A model generated the notes under the pieces. That model made no database searches, had not been told where the DNA came from, and saw nothing but the letters and a program-made list of their open reading frames with translations. Shown piece by piece: positions 17,809 through 26,969 of a DNA stretch of 64,000 bases. The stretch is taken from positions 4,304,501 through 4,368,500 of the forward strand of contig NZ_JAGIOR010000001.1 of the NCBI RefSeq assembly GCF_017876795.1, in the 5' to 3' direction. The translations under genes were made by a program, and so were the position numbers. Each line of letters opens with the position of its first letter. The first letter of the stretch is position 1. Origin of the DNA: Rhizobium leguminosarum (lineage in GTDB: Bacteria; Pseudomonadota; Alphaproteobacteria; Rhizobiales; Rhizobiaceae).

Positions 17809-18804
17809 TCAGAGGGTGAGCATGATCTTGCCGATATGGCTGCCGTCTTCCATCAGCCGATGGGCCGCGACGACCGCTTCGAAGGCAAAGACCTTGTGGA
17901 CGACCGGGGCGATGGTGCCGGCTTCCAAAAGCGGCCAGACCTCGGAGAGAAGATCGTCGCGAATGGCGCGTTTTTCCTCGGCCGTGCGTGGGCGCATGGT
18001 GGAGCCGGTGACCGTCAGGCGCTTGACCATGATCGGCTGGAGATTAACCTTTTCGGCAACGGCGCCGCCGAGGAAGGCGATGATCGACAGGCAGCCGTCT
18101 TTTCCAAGCGATGCGAGGTTGCGCTCGAGATAGGCCGCACCGATCATGTCGAGGATGATATCGACGCCCTGGCCGGTCTCGGCCTTGATCACTTCGGCGA
18201 AATCCTCGCTTCTGTAGTTGATTGCCCGTTTGGCGCCGAGCTTCTCGCAGGCATCGCACTTCTCGCTCGAACCAGCCGTCGCATAGACCTCGGCGCCGAA
18301 GGCGCGGGCGAGCTGGATCGCCGTTGTGCCGATGCCGCTGGAGCCGCCATGGATCAGCACCGTCTCGCCCTCCGTCAGCCCGGCCATCTGGAAGAGATTG
18401 GCCCAGACGGTGAAGAAGGTTTCGGGAAGGGCCGCGGCCTTGACCGCATCATAACCCTTGGGAAAGGGCAGGATCTGGCCGGCCGGCAGCAGGCAGTATT
18501 CGGCATAGGCGCCGCCATTGGCCAGCCCGCAGACCTTGTCGCCGACGCGATAGCCGCTGACGCCCGCCCCGATCGCGGCGATTTCGCCAGACAGTTCCAG
18601 GCCGAGGATCGGGCTTGCGCCCTTGGGCGCGGGATAGCTGCCCTGGCGCTGGGCGACGTCGGGGCGGTTGACGCCGATTGCCTCGGCACGGACGAGAACC
18701 TCGCCCTCACCCGGCACCGGCAGCGAGCGCTTGCGGATCGTCATCACCTCCGGTGCGCCGAAGGACGGCAGATCGACGAAACGCATTTCCTGAGGCAGTG
18801 ACAT
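17809..18804 (-). CDS. NAD(P)H quinone oxidoreductase (zinc-free MDR family, PIG3-like)
   Basis: 331 aa. N-terminal GroES-like domain with [30 protein letters not shown], then the Rossmann domain with [30 protein letters not shown] (A/G-x-x-G-x-x-G for NADPH). There are no catalytic zinc ligands, which fits quinone oxidoreductases of the MDR superfamily and the TP53I3/PIG3 branch. A probable role is one- or two-electron reduction of quinones or enones. The start at 18804 follows GGGAGG; an upstream in-frame ATG (18903) has no site. Confidence 0.9.
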   Translation of the reverse strand: MSLPQEMRFVDLPSFGAPEVMTIRKRSLPVPGEGEVLVRAEAIGVNRPDVAQRQGSYPAPKGASPILGLELSGEIAAIGAGVSGYRVGDKVCGLANGGAYAEYCLLPAGQILPFPKGYDAVKAAALPETFFTVWANLFQMAGLTEGETVLIHGGSSGIGTTAIQLARAFGAEVYATAGSSEKCDACEKLGAKRAINYRSEDFAEVIKAETGQGVDIILDMIGAAYLERNLASLGKDGCLSIIAFLGGAVAEKVNLQPIMVKRLTVTGSTMRPRTAEEKRAIRDDLLSEVWPLLEAGTIAPVVHKVFAFEAVVAAHRLMEDGSHIGKIMLTL

Positions 18805-18923
18805 GGCGCGACCCTCCCTGATCGGAACCAGGAAATAAGACAGCCCCGCGGGCTTGGGAAGGCTTGATGTGGCAATGGCGTCAATTCGCCTCGCCCACCG
18901 CACAAGTGCGACAGCGTCCTTGC

Positions 18924-20747
18924 CTAAAAAGATGCGCTCCGCTGCAGGAGATGGAAGACCAGACCTTCTTCACTCTCCTTGGCGGCCGACTTGATGACCG
19001 CGATCTCGGCGCTGACCCGATTGATATCGTCGATGACCAGGCCTTCCGGCAGTTCGATGACGCCGATCGAGCAGCGCATCAGCGGAAACAGGGCTTCGGC
19101 GCCGGCGCGGTCGTGACCGAGGATGCGGCCGGCGGCGCGGTGCTCGTCGGAATAAAGGTCGAGCACATCGTCGTGGAAATCGCCGATCAGCCGGTCGAGA
19201 ATTTCCGTCAGCTCCTCCTTCGTCCAGCCGACGACGCCGATGAAGAAATCGTCGCCGCCGACATGGCCGAGGAAATGGCGCTCGGCGAAGAAATAGCGGC
19301 GCATCAGTGCGGCGAACAGCGAGATCGCGTGATCGCCGAGATGGAAGCCATAGGCATCGTTGAACGGTTTGAAATTGTCGAAGTCGCAGTAGCAGAAGTG
19401 GCGGACCGCATCGCCGTCGCGGCCGGACTGGCGCATGAAATCGCGGATGGCGCGATTGCCCGGCAGGCCGGTCAACGGATTCTGGTCCTGGGCGGTCTTC
19501 AGCTGCTTCTCGTTGATGACCTTGATCAGCGAGGCGGCGGAGACGACGCCGGCATAGCGCATGTTATCGGTCAGGATCAGGCAGTTGCTGCCTTCCATAT
19601 TGGCGAAGATCGCCATCAGCTGCTCGGCGTCGCTGTCGAGGCCGACGATCGGCGCCATTTCGACGAAATGCGAGATTCTGCGCTCGTACATCTTGTTCTT
19701 CAGGAGATCGCGGCCGAAGGGCTGGTAGATATATTCCTTGAGGTGTTGCTCGTGGATGATGCCGCGCGGCTCGTTATTGGCGTTGAGCACGGGAAAGAAG
19801 GCCTGGCGCGGATTGCGGCGGAAGAGTTCGAAGACGCTGTCGATGCTGTCGTTCTCGTAAACCGTCGGCAGGAGCTCGATCTGCTTGCGGATGAGGATTT
19901 CGTCGAGCGACTGGCTGTTACGTTTGCTTTTTCCGAGTTCCTGCAGATGTGGGAAAGACGGCGCCAGCTCGGAGATATGCGTCGTCGGGCGGGAGATGAA
20001 CCAGCCCTGGACGAGATCGACGCCATATTCGCGGCAGGCGATGAATTCGGCCTCGGTCTCAATGCCTTCGGCGATGACGCGGGTGCCGAGCACATGGGCG
20101 ATGTTGACGATGCTCTTCAAGAGATGGCGTTTGCGCGGGCTACGGTCGATCTCGGCGACGAAATGGCGGTCGATCTTCAGGTAATCGACGGAATGATCGC
20201 AAAGCAGCTTCATCTCGCCGTGACCGATGCCGAAATCGTCGATCGCAAGCTTGAAACCGGCCTTGCGCAGCTTCGACACCAGGGCGGAAAATTCCGGCAC
20301 GCTGGTGTTGTCGAAGCGTTCGGAGAACTCGAAGCAGATGGAGGATGGCGGAACATTCGCTTTTCGCAGCTGCTGCAGCAGGCTCTCGACCAGGCGTTCG
20401 CCATCAGGGATCAGCCGGACATCGAGATTGAGAAACAGCGTCGAGGTGGAGAAATTCGACAGCGTCGCAAATTTGGCGAGCGCGCGGCTGGCGAGCATCT
20501 GTTCGAGTTGCAGCAGCTGGCCTGCCTGATGGGCCTCATCAAGAATGTCGACCGGTGTGTCGTAGCCGATGCGCTCCTGGCCGCGCATGAGGGATTCATA
20601 GCCGAAAACCGTGCCGGTACCGGCCTCGACGATCGGCTGGAAGGCATTTTCGACCACGAGCTTGGCAAGTGTTACGATCTGATCGCTGGCGTAGCGGCGC
20701 AGTACGCCCGGCTCGACGGTGCCAGCCAAGGACATGCCGGTTTTCAT
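18924..20747 (-). CDS. EAL-CBS-GGDEF cyclic-di-GMP protein
   Basis: 607 aa, with the reversed order EAL (about 15-265), two CBS repeats (about 275-415) and GGDEF (about 430-590). The EAL signature is ESL (51-53), but the other catalytic positions are present: an Asn in FLNLD, Glu in CFEFSE, DDFG, LKID and EGIET. GGDEF reads GGDDF (497-501), and no RxxD inhibitory site precedes it. The CBS pair suggests control by adenine nucleotides. It could be a phosphodiesterase with a regulatory GGDEF. The ATG at 20747 (GGAG ten bases before) gives the best domain start; in-frame ATGs exist up to 20873. Confidence 0.88.
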   Translation of the reverse strand: MKTGMSLAGTVEPGVLRRYASDQIVTLAKLVVENAFQPIVEAGTGTVFGYESLMRGQERIGYDTPVDILDEAHQAGQLLQLEQMLASRALAKFATLSNFSTSTLFLNLDVRLIPDGERLVESLLQQLRKANVPPSSICFEFSERFDNTSVPEFSALVSKLRKAGFKLAIDDFGIGHGEMKLLCDHSVDYLKIDRHFVAEIDRSPRKRHLLKSIVNIAHVLGTRVIAEGIETEAEFIACREYGVDLVQGWFISRPTTHISELAPSFPHLQELGKSKRNSQSLDEILIRKQIELLPTVYENDSIDSVFELFRRNPRQAFFPVLNANNEPRGIIHEQHLKEYIYQPFGRDLLKNKMYERRISHFVEMAPIVGLDSDAEQLMAIFANMEGSNCLILTDNMRYAGVVSAASLIKVINEKQLKTAQDQNPLTGLPGNRAIRDFMRQSGRDGDAVRHFCYCDFDNFKPFNDAYGFHLGDHAISLFAALMRRYFFAERHFLGHVGGDDFFIGVVGWTKEELTEILDRLIGDFHDDVLDLYSDEHRAAGRILGHDRAGAEALFPLMRCSIGVIELPEGLVIDDINRVSAEIAVIKSAAKESEEGLVFHLLQRSASF

Positions 20748-20839
20748 TGTGGCTGATCTCCACTGTGCCTGTTCTTTTCGTCCGGAACATGCCGCAGAAG
20801 GATCAATGAACTCTTTCGCCATTGTGAAAGTTTTATGAA

Positions 20840-20871
20840 ACGCGCAGAGCGCTGGTACGCGCTCCGCGTTC
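20840..20871 (-). terminator. weak hairpin between antitoxin-like gene and EAL gene
   Basis: An imperfect GC-rich inverted repeat (ACGCGCAGAGCGC against GCGCTCCGCGT) lies downstream of the antitoxin-like gene. On the minus strand it is followed only by a short T run, so termination there is uncertain. Confidence 0.3.
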
Positions 20872-20901
20872 ATTCATTTTTTCAATGCAGCAGGCGCTTA
20901 C

Positions 20902-21144
20902 TCAGGCGGAGCGACGGCGCTCGGCCTCGTGATCGGCAAACATGTCGGCAACACATCTGCCGCCGGATGGAGCGCCCTCGTCGTCGAGAACATCGTCGCG
21001 GAATTCGTTGAGCTTGCGGGCGCTATCCCAGAGGCGGAGCGCCTCGCGGACGACCTCGCTGCTCGAGGCATAACCGCCATTGTCGACGGCGGCGCGGATG
21101 CCCGCCGCCTGTTGCGGAGAGATGGAAACGGTGACCATCGGCAT
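20902..21144 (-). CDS. orphan ParD/CopG-type antitoxin-like protein
   Basis: 80 aa. Residues 1-45 (VTVSISPQQAAGIRAAVDNGGYASSSEVVREALRLW) are a ribbon-helix-helix of the ParD type, a DNA-binding dimer unit; the tail is acidic then basic, like a toxin-binding segment. The usual partner, a ParE toxin gene immediately downstream, is absent: the next gene on that strand is the EAL protein. It is thus a solitary antitoxin or a regulator. GGGAGG precedes the ATG at 21144, and the in-frame extension upstream is not convincing. Confidence 0.8.
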   Translation of the reverse strand: MPMVTVSISPQQAAGIRAAVDNGGYASSSEVVREALRLWDSARKLNEFRDDVLDDEGAPSGGRCVADMFADHEAERRRSA

Positions 21145-21308
21145 GAACTTCCTCCCTTTTTTATTCAGGCAGAACCCTGCCTTTGGGGGACGCATGACCA
21201 TTTGCGGCGATCGTACACAGGACCACCCGCTTTTGGCGAGCGGTCCATACACCTTAAGTCTAATCCCCTGTCATGTCCTTGTCAAAATAGGCGTATCAAA
21301 AGGGGGCT

Positions 21309-21857
21309 TCAACTGCGGATGCCGAGGCCGAAGGCGATCATGGTCGAGCCCTGGATGATGAGATCGGCCGCCAGGAACAGGCCGAGGACCCAGAGGCTGT
21401 TGACCGGCCAGCCGAGCGCGATGACGAAGCCGGCAAGAGCCGTCATGACGCCGCTGGCCGCGATCCAGCGCCAGCCCTTCAGCGGTCGCATCCGCATCCC
21501 GACCCAGAGACGGAAAATGCCGGCAACCAGCAGCGCAATGGCCAGAAACAGCGTCAAGGCCGCCGAGGTGAAGATGGGATTGATGAAGGCGCAGATGCCG
21601 GCGAGCACGTAAAGCACGCCGCTCAGAGCCCAGAAGAGCACTTGATCCCAACGGCGCACCTGAAAAGCGTGAACGAGATAGATAACGCCGCCCGCCAGCA
21701 TGAGCATGCCGACATAAAAGACCGAAGCGGCGGTCGCCATCAACAGGTTGCTGAGAGCGATGAGGCCACAGATAAGAAGCAGCACGCCGAGGCCGAGGAA
21801 CCAGACCCATTTCGACCGAAGCGGGGATCCGGGCATTTCGTTGAAGACGCTGGTCAT
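21309..21857 (-). CDS. HdeD family membrane protein (DUF308)
   Basis: 182 aa with about six hydrophobic segments, the length and pattern of HdeD/DUF308 proteins (paired segments such as FLGLGVLLLICGLIALSN and GVLYVLAGICAFINP). HdeD is linked to acid resistance in E. coli; in rhizobia the role is not established. AGGAGGTG before the ATG at 21857 decides the start. It is divergent from betI, and the BetI box lies about 85 bp upstream, so it might be co-regulated by choline, though this is only positional. Confidence 0.87.
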   Translation of the reverse strand: MTSVFNEMPGSPLRSKWVWFLGLGVLLLICGLIALSNLLMATAASVFYVGMLMLAGGVIYLVHAFQVRRWDQVLFWALSGVLYVLAGICAFINPIFTSAALTLFLAIALLVAGIFRLWVGMRMRPLKGWRWIAASGVMTALAGFVIALGWPVNSLWVLGLFLAADLIIQGSTMIAFGLGIRS

Positions 21858-21942
21858 AGCACACCTCCTGATCAACTTCGAATATGTTGCGCCCGTTTCT
21901 CCGGAAAAGATCTGCGCGAAATCAATTCGGCCAATATTTTAG

Positions 21943-21962
21943 TTGATTGATCAGTCAATCAA
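21943..21962. promoter_or_regulatory. BetI operator (BetI box)
   Basis: TTGATTGA-TCAG-TCAATCAA is a perfect inverted repeat with 8-bp arms in an AT-rich setting (ATATTTT on one side, AAAATAT on the other). It closely matches the operators known for BetI repressors. It lies 38 bp before the betI start and between the divergent hdeD-like and bet genes. Confidence 0.85.
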
Positions 21963-22000
21963 AAATATCCTTGTTGAGAAATGCTTAGGGAGTGGACGGT

Positions 22001-22633
22001 TTGCCTAGAGTTGGAATGGAGCCGGTGCGCCGCAAGGCGCTTGTCGATGCGGCGCTGCGGGTGATCGGCGATCACGGCTCGCTGGCCGTCACCATGTCCG
22101 ATATCGCCCGCCAGGCCGGCGTATCGCCGGCCCTTGCCCATCATTATTTCGGCAGCAAGGAACAGTTGCTGATCGAGACGATCCGCTCGCTTCTGAGGCA
22201 GCTGCGCCATGATACGGTGGCGGCGCTGAAGGCGGCGCAAACGCAGCGCGCCAGGCTTTCGGCGGTCATCCGGGTCAGCTTCCACGCCGACCAGTTCGCA
22301 CCCAACACGATCGCCGCCTGGCTTGCCTTTTACGCCGAGGCGCAGCGCTCCGAGGAGACGCGGCGCTTCCTGGTGATCTATGCCAGGCGGCTGCGCTCCA
22401 ACCTGCTTGCCGATCTGAAGAGGCTCGTGCCCGCCGACGCCGCAGAACGCATCGCCGAGGGCGCTGCGGCGATGATCGACGGGCTCTATATCAGGCAAAG
22501 TCTGAAATCCGCGCCGATCGGCATCGAAGCCTCGATCGCGCTGACCGAGGATTATCTGAACGCGCTTCTGGCCACCACCTCCCCTTCTCCCAAAGGGAGA
22601 AGCGGTCACATCGCACCACCCAAGGACAAATGA
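22001..22633 (+). CDS. betI: BetI, TetR-family repressor of choline catabolism
   Basis: 210 aa from a TTG start. It reads [18 protein letters not shown], then the [28 protein letters not shown], and a core containing [18 protein letters not shown], all highly characteristic of BetI, which represses bet genes until choline binds. The TTG at 22001 gives the family's standard M-P-x-V-G start and has AGGGAG eight bases upstream. An in-frame GTG at 21992 would overlap that site. The last 17 residues are encoded by a hairpin-bearing repeat fragment (22584-22602) and do not resemble BetI ends I know. One base separates it from betB. Confidence 0.93.
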   Translation: MPRVGMEPVRRKALVDAALRVIGDHGSLAVTMSDIARQAGVSPALAHHYFGSKEQLLIETIRSLLRQLRHDTVAALKAAQTQRARLSAVIRVSFHADQFAPNTIAAWLAFYAEAQRSEETRRFLVIYARRLRSNLLADLKRLVPADAAERIAEGAAAMIDGLYIRQSLKSAPIGIEASIALTEDYLNALLATTSPSPKGRSGHIAPPKDK

Positions 22634-22634
22634 C

Positions 22635-24098
22635 ATGAAAGCCCAGCCGAAAGCCTCGCACTTCATCGACGGCGAATATGTCGAGGATACCGACGGCACC
22701 GTCATCGAGAGCCTTTATCCGGCGACCGGTGAGGTGATCGCCCGGCTGCACGCGGCAACGCCTGCGATCGTCGAGAAGGCGATTGCGGCCGCCAAACGCG
22801 CTCAGCCGGAATGGGCGGCGATGAGCCCGATGGCGCGCGGGCGCATCCTGAAACGCGCCGCCGACATCATGCGCGAGAGAAACCGGGCGCTGTCGGAGCT
22901 CGAAACGCTCGATACCGGCAAGCCGATCCAGGAGACGATCGTCGCCGACCCTACCTCGGGCGCCGATGCCTACGAATTCTTCGGCGGCGTCGCGCCGGCC
23001 GGCCTCAACGGTTCGCATATCCCGCTCGGCCAGGATTTCGCCTATACCAAGCGCGTGGCGCTTGGCGTCTGCGTCGGCATCGGCGCCTGGAACTATCCGC
23101 AGCAGATCACCTGCTGGAAAGCTGCTCCGGCGCTGATCTGCGGCAATGCCATGGTGTTCAAACCCTCGGAAAACACCCCACTCGGCGCCCTGAAGATCGC
23201 CGAGATCCTGCATGAGGCGGGGCTGCCGAAGGGGCTCTTCAACGTCATCCAGGGTGACCGCGACACCGGGCCGCTGCTCGTCAACCATCCCGATGTCGCC
23301 AAGGTGTCGCTGACCGGCTCGGTGCCGACCGGGCGCCGGGTGGCGGCGGCGGCGGCCGGCAATCTAAAGCATGTGACGATGGAGCTCGGCGGCAAGTCGC
23401 CGCTGATCGTTTTCGACGACGCCGATCTCGATTCGGCGGTGGGCGGAGCAATGCTCGGCAATTTTTATTCCACAGGCCAAGTCTGCTCGAACGGCACGCG
23501 CGTCTTCGTGCAGAAGGCGATCAAGGCCGAATTCCTGAAGCGGCTGAAGGCGCGCACCGAGGCGATGCTGATCGGCGATCCGATGGACGAGGCGACGCAG
23601 GTCGGCCCGATGGTCTCCTGGGCGCAACGCGAGAAGGTGATCTCCTACATCGAGAAGGGCAAGGCCGAGGACGCGACGCTGATTGCCGGCGGCGGCATTC
23701 CGAACAACGTCTCCGGCGAAGGCTATTACGTGCAGCCGACGGTGTTTGCCGATGTCACCGACGCGATGAGCATTGCCCGCGAGGAGATCTTCGGCCCCGT
23801 CATGTCGGTGCTCGATTTCGACGACGAGGACGAGGTGATCGCGCGCGCCAATGCCAGCGAATTCGGCCTCTCCGGCGGCGTCTTCACCGCCGACCTCACC
23901 CGCGCCCACCGCGTCGTCGACCGGCTGGAGGCGGGCACACTGTGGATCAACACCTATAATCTCTGCCCGGTGGAAATCCCCTTCGGCGGCTCGAAACAAT
24001 CCGGCTTCGGCCGCGAGAATTCGCTGGCGGCACTGGAGCATTATTCCGAGCTGAAGACGGTTTACGTCGGCATGGGGCCGGTGCAGGCGCCTTACTAA
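22635..24098 (+). CDS. betB: betaine aldehyde dehydrogenase
   Basis: 487 aa. It oxidises betaine aldehyde to glycine betaine with NAD(P)+, the second step of osmoprotectant synthesis, in the cytosol. ALDH signatures: N152 (AWNYPQQ, oxyanion), K176 (VFKPSENTP, cofactor), E250 ([10 protein letters not shown], general base) and C284 ([11 protein letters not shown], nucleophile). The C-terminus [14 protein letters not shown] is typical of BetB. The start codon lies one base after the betI stop, so the two are translationally linked. In rhizobia betC (choline sulfatase) often sits between betI and betB; it is missing here. Confidence 0.96.
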   Translation: MKAQPKASHFIDGEYVEDTDGTVIESLYPATGEVIARLHAATPAIVEKAIAAAKRAQPEWAAMSPMARGRILKRAADIMRERNRALSELETLDTGKPIQETIVADPTSGADAYEFFGGVAPAGLNGSHIPLGQDFAYTKRVALGVCVGIGAWNYPQQITCWKAAPALICGNAMVFKPSENTPLGALKIAEILHEAGLPKGLFNVIQGDRDTGPLLVNHPDVAKVSLTGSVPTGRRVAAAAAGNLKHVTMELGGKSPLIVFDDADLDSAVGGAMLGNFYSTGQVCSNGTRVFVQKAIKAEFLKRLKARTEAMLIGDPMDEATQVGPMVSWAQREKVISYIEKGKAEDATLIAGGGIPNNVSGEGYYVQPTVFADVTDAMSIAREEIFGPVMSVLDFDDEDEVIARANASEFGLSGGVFTADLTRAHRVVDRLEAGTLWINTYNLCPVEIPFGGSKQSGFGRENSLAALEHYSELKTVYVGMGPVQAPY

Positions 24099-24117
24099 AG
24101 AACACCTGCCGCTGCCA

Positions 24118-24256
24118 TGCCCCTCACCCTAACCCTCTCCCCGCACGCGGGGAGAGGGGACGTGCCATACGAGAGGCATGCGGGGGACGGAGAGATCGCG
24201 GCATATTCCTTCGCCCCGTTTACGGGGAGAAGGTGGCGGCAGCCGGATGAGGGGCA
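24118..24256. repeat. RIME-like element between betB and betA
   Basis: Inverse-order copy of the 10568-10746 element. It begins CCCCTCACCCTAACCCTCTC, continues through the hairpins CCCCGCACGCGGGG and CCCCGTTTACGGGG, and ends AGCCGGATGAGGGG. It fills most of the 209-bp space inside the betBA operon, where its folded RNA may affect downstream expression or processing. Confidence 0.78.
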
Positions 24257-24307
24257 AGCCCAGCGAACAAGCAGCCGGAATTAGGGCAAATCGAGAAAGA
24301 CAAGACT

Positions 24308-25957
24308 ATGCAAGCAGATTTCGTCATCATCGGCTCCGGTTCCGCCGGCTCGGCGCTCGCCTATCGCCTCTCTGAAGACGGCAAGAATAGCGTCCTCGTC
24401 ATCGAGGCCGGTGGCAGCGATTTCGGGCCGTTCATCCAGATGCCGGCGGCGCTTGCCTGGCCGATGAGCATGAAGCGCTACAATTGGGGCTATTTGTCCG
24501 AGCCCGAGCCGAACCTCAACAACCGGCGCATCACCGCGCCGCGCGGCAAGGTGATCGGCGGCTCCTCCTCGATCAACGGCATGGTCTATGTCCGCGGCCA
24601 TGCTGAGGATTTCAACCGCTGGGAGGAACTCGGCGCCAGCGGCTGGGCCTATGCCGATGTTCTCCCCTATTTCAAGCGGATGGAGCATTCGCATGGCGGC
24701 GAGGAAGGCTGGCGCGGCAGCGACGGGCCGCTGCACGTCCAGCGCGGCGGCTTCACCAATCCGCTGTTCCACGCATTCATCGAGTCCGGCAAACAGGCGG
24801 GCTTCGAAACGACGGAGGATTATAACGGCAGCAAGCAGGAAGGCTTCGGGCTGATGGAGCAGACCATCTTTTCCGGCCGCCGCTGGTCTGCCGCCAACGC
24901 CTATCTGAAACCGGCGCTGAAGCGGAAAAATGTCGGGATCGTCTACGGCCTGGCGCGCCGGATCGTGATCGAGGACGGCCGGGCAATCGGCGTCGAGATC
25001 GAGCGCAACGGCAAAATAGAGGTCGTCAGGGCCAACCGCGAGGTGATCGTCTCGGCCTCCTCCTTCAATTCGCCGAAGCTGCTGATGTTGTCGGGCATCG
25101 GCCCGGCTGAGCATCTGAAAGAGATGGGTATCGAGGTGAAGGCCGACCGGCTGGGCGTCGGCGCCAACCTGCAGGACCATATGGAATTCTACTTCCAGCA
25201 GGTGAGCACCAAACCGGTATCGCTCTATTCCTGGCTGCCCTGGTTCTGGCAGGGTGTGGCGGGCGCGCAATGGCTGCTGTCCAAGGGCGGGCTCGGCGCC
25301 TCCAATCAGTTCGAAGCCTGCGCCTTCCTGCGCTCCGCACCCGGGCTGAAGCAGCCCGACATCCAGTACCATTTCCTGCCGGTGGCGATCAGCTATGACG
25401 GCAAGGCGGCGGCCAAAAGCCACGGCTTCCAGGTACATGTCGGCTACAATCTGTCGAAATCGCGCGGCAGCGTGACGCTGCGCTCGGCCGACCCGAAGGC
25501 CGACCCGGTGCTGCGCTTCAACTATATGAGCCATGCCGAGGACTGGGAGAAATTCCGCCACTGCGTGCGCCTCACCCGCGAGCTCTTCGGGCAAGCGGCC
25601 TTCGACCACTATCGCGGGGCGGAGATCCAGCCCGGAGAAGGCGTGCAGAGCGACGAAGAGATCGACGCCTTCCTGCGCGAACATCTCGAGAGCGCCTATC
25701 ACCCCTGCGGCACCTGCAAGATGGGCGCCAAGGACGATCCGATGGCGGTGGTCGATCCGCAGACCCGGGTGATCGGCGTCGAGGCTTTGCGCGTCGCCGA
25801 CAGCTCGATCTTCCCGCACGTCACCTATGGCAACCTCAACGGCCCGTCGATCATGACCGGAGAAAAGGCCGCCGACCACATCCTCGGCAAACAGCCGCTG
25901 GCGCGCTCGAACCAGGAACCGTGGGTCAATCCGCGCGCGGCGGTCAGCGATCGGTAA
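24308..25957 (+). CDS. betA: choline dehydrogenase
   Basis: 549 aa, GMC flavoprotein oxidising choline to betaine aldehyde (and partly to betaine), membrane-associated and electron-transport linked. FAD-binding signature [19 protein letters not shown] at residues 5-23; GMC signature 1 around [20 protein letters not shown]; signature 2 [21 protein letters not shown]-terminal active-site region [12 protein letters not shown] with the conserved His, and [13 protein letters not shown] closing the FAD site. Full length for BetA. It is the last gene of the betIBA cluster, separated from betB by a RIME-like repeat. Confidence 0.96.
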   Translation: MQADFVIIGSGSAGSALAYRLSEDGKNSVLVIEAGGSDFGPFIQMPAALAWPMSMKRYNWGYLSEPEPNLNNRRITAPRGKVIGGSSSINGMVYVRGHAEDFNRWEELGASGWAYADVLPYFKRMEHSHGGEEGWRGSDGPLHVQRGGFTNPLFHAFIESGKQAGFETTEDYNGSKQEGFGLMEQTIFSGRRWSAANAYLKPALKRKNVGIVYGLARRIVIEDGRAIGVEIERNGKIEVVRANREVIVSASSFNSPKLLMLSGIGPAEHLKEMGIEVKADRLGVGANLQDHMEFYFQQVSTKPVSLYSWLPWFWQGVAGAQWLLSKGGLGASNQFEACAFLRSAPGLKQPDIQYHFLPVAISYDGKAAAKSHGFQVHVGYNLSKSRGSVTLRSADPKADPVLRFNYMSHAEDWEKFRHCVRLTRELFGQAAFDHYRGAEIQPGEGVQSDEEIDAFLREHLESAYHPCGTCKMGAKDDPMAVVDPQTRVIGVEALRVADSSIFPHVTYGNLNGPSIMTGEKAADHILGKQPLARSNQEPWVNPRAAVSDR

Positions 25958-26102
25958 TGGCTGAGGTCAGTCGCTGTCGCGAGCTTCCGTGCCCAGCTCT
26001 TCTGCCGTGGCTCCGGTCATGGGCGGCATCGGGCGGTTTTGCTCGTCATCGGCATCGACAAGATCCGCCATGCGAGATGCAAGTGCGCTCATTGGCCTTG
26101 GC

Positions 26103-26549
26103 TCAGGCAAGCAGCCGGGTGACTGCGGCGGTGCGGGCCGGCTGGGCGGCGTCGGCGATGGTGGTGGAGAACAGCACCTTGCGGGTGGCGTCGGCCACCT
26201 TGGCGAAGACGTGGCGGATCTGGCAGTTCTGCTCGCCGTCGCAATCGTCGCACTTTCGATAGGCGGTGATCGACAGGCACGGAAGCGGCGCGAGCGGGCC
26301 GTCGACGATGCGCAGGATCTCGCCGAAGGTGATGGTATGGGCGGGCTTCAAGAGGAGATAACCGCCCTGCTTGCCGCGCCGGCTGACGACGATGCCGTGA
26401 TGTTTCAGGTCGAGCAGGATCTGTTCGAGGAACTTCTTCGGGATCTTCTGCTGCGCGGCGATATCGGAAATCATCACCGGTTCGTCAGCATCGGCATCCG
26501 CCAGAACCGTCAGCGCCCGCAGCGCATATTTCGCCTTTTGCGTAATCAT
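26103..26549 (-). CDS. Rrf2 family transcriptional regulator, probably of the cys genes
   Basis: 148 aa. The Rrf2 winged helix reads ITQKAKYALRALTVLAD, then ISDIAAQQKIPKKFLEQILLDLKHHGIVVSRRGKQGGY. A cysteine cluster follows (PCLSITAYRKCDDCDGEQNC), with the spacing that in IscR/RirA-type members holds an Fe-S cluster. It is divergent from cysH, cysD and cysN, so control of sulfate assimilation in response to cysteine or Fe-S status is likely; CymR of Bacillus is an Rrf2 protein with that role. The target is inferred from position only. The start at 26549 matches family alignment; ribosome site weak. Confidence 0.88.
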   Translation of the reverse strand: MITQKAKYALRALTVLADADADEPVMISDIAAQQKIPKKFLEQILLDLKHHGIVVSRRGKQGGYLLLKPAHTITFGEILRIVDGPLAPLPCLSITAYRKCDDCDGEQNCQIRHVFAKVADATRKVLFSTTIADAAQPARTAAVTRLLA

Positions 26550-26768
26550 CTCAGACCATCGACACACACAGGCGGCGCGAATCTCCGCGCCGCTACGGAA
26601 GTACTTTCGCCTCTATGGCATAGTCAGCATGAACGGAATTTGAACGCGCCGTGGAAAGCCTTGAGGATCAAGCGTTTTGGCCTTGTTTTTTGTTCTTGGC
26701 CAACCGCCTGCAATCTACGCCAAAACCGCCTGCTCCGCACCTTTTTCGGCATCACTTCAGATTTCGGA

Positions 26769-26798
26769 TTGACAGGCTGCGTGTAACTCTACTATTTT
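26769..26798 (+). promoter_or_regulatory. sigma-70-type promoter for cysH
   Basis: A consensus -35 TTGACA (26769-26774), 18-base spacer, and TATTTT (26793-26798) as -10. A small palindrome CTAT-TTTT-ATAG (26792-26803) overlaps the -10 and is a candidate binding site for the divergent Rrf2 regulator. Confidence 0.65.
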
Positions 26799-26809
26799 TA
26801 TAGACATAC

Positions 26810-26852
26810 CAGCTGTTCGCGGGGATTTTTATCCTCGGGCGGCTGTTTTTTT
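26810..26852 (+). terminator. leader hairpin plus T7 tract upstream of cysH (attenuator candidate)
   Basis: CAGC at 26810 pairs with GCTG at 26842-26845. Inside it CGGGGAT pairs with ATCCTCG around a TTTT loop, and seven Ts follow. This has the form of an intrinsic terminator but begins only a few bases after the predicted transcription start and lies 118 bp before cysH. It may attenuate the cys operon or make a very short RNA. The rest of 26550-26969 contains no gene. Confidence 0.55.
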
Positions 26853-26969
26853 GCATTGCGGCAGCTTCGGAGAGATATTTGCTCCTCCGGCCGCAGCTTT
26901 CGAAATCCCTTTTTCTGTCCGATCCAGGATTGAGCTGCGATACTCCCGTCAACAAAGGACAGGATTCCC

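Noticed and set aside
18864..20756. Plus-strand open frame of 630 codons
   Set aside because: Antisense to the EAL-CBS-GGDEF gene; its residues show no domain.
26550..26969. SAM-type riboswitch in the cysH leader
   Set aside because: No recognisable SAM-I or SAM-II core; only the short hairpin with T tract is visible.
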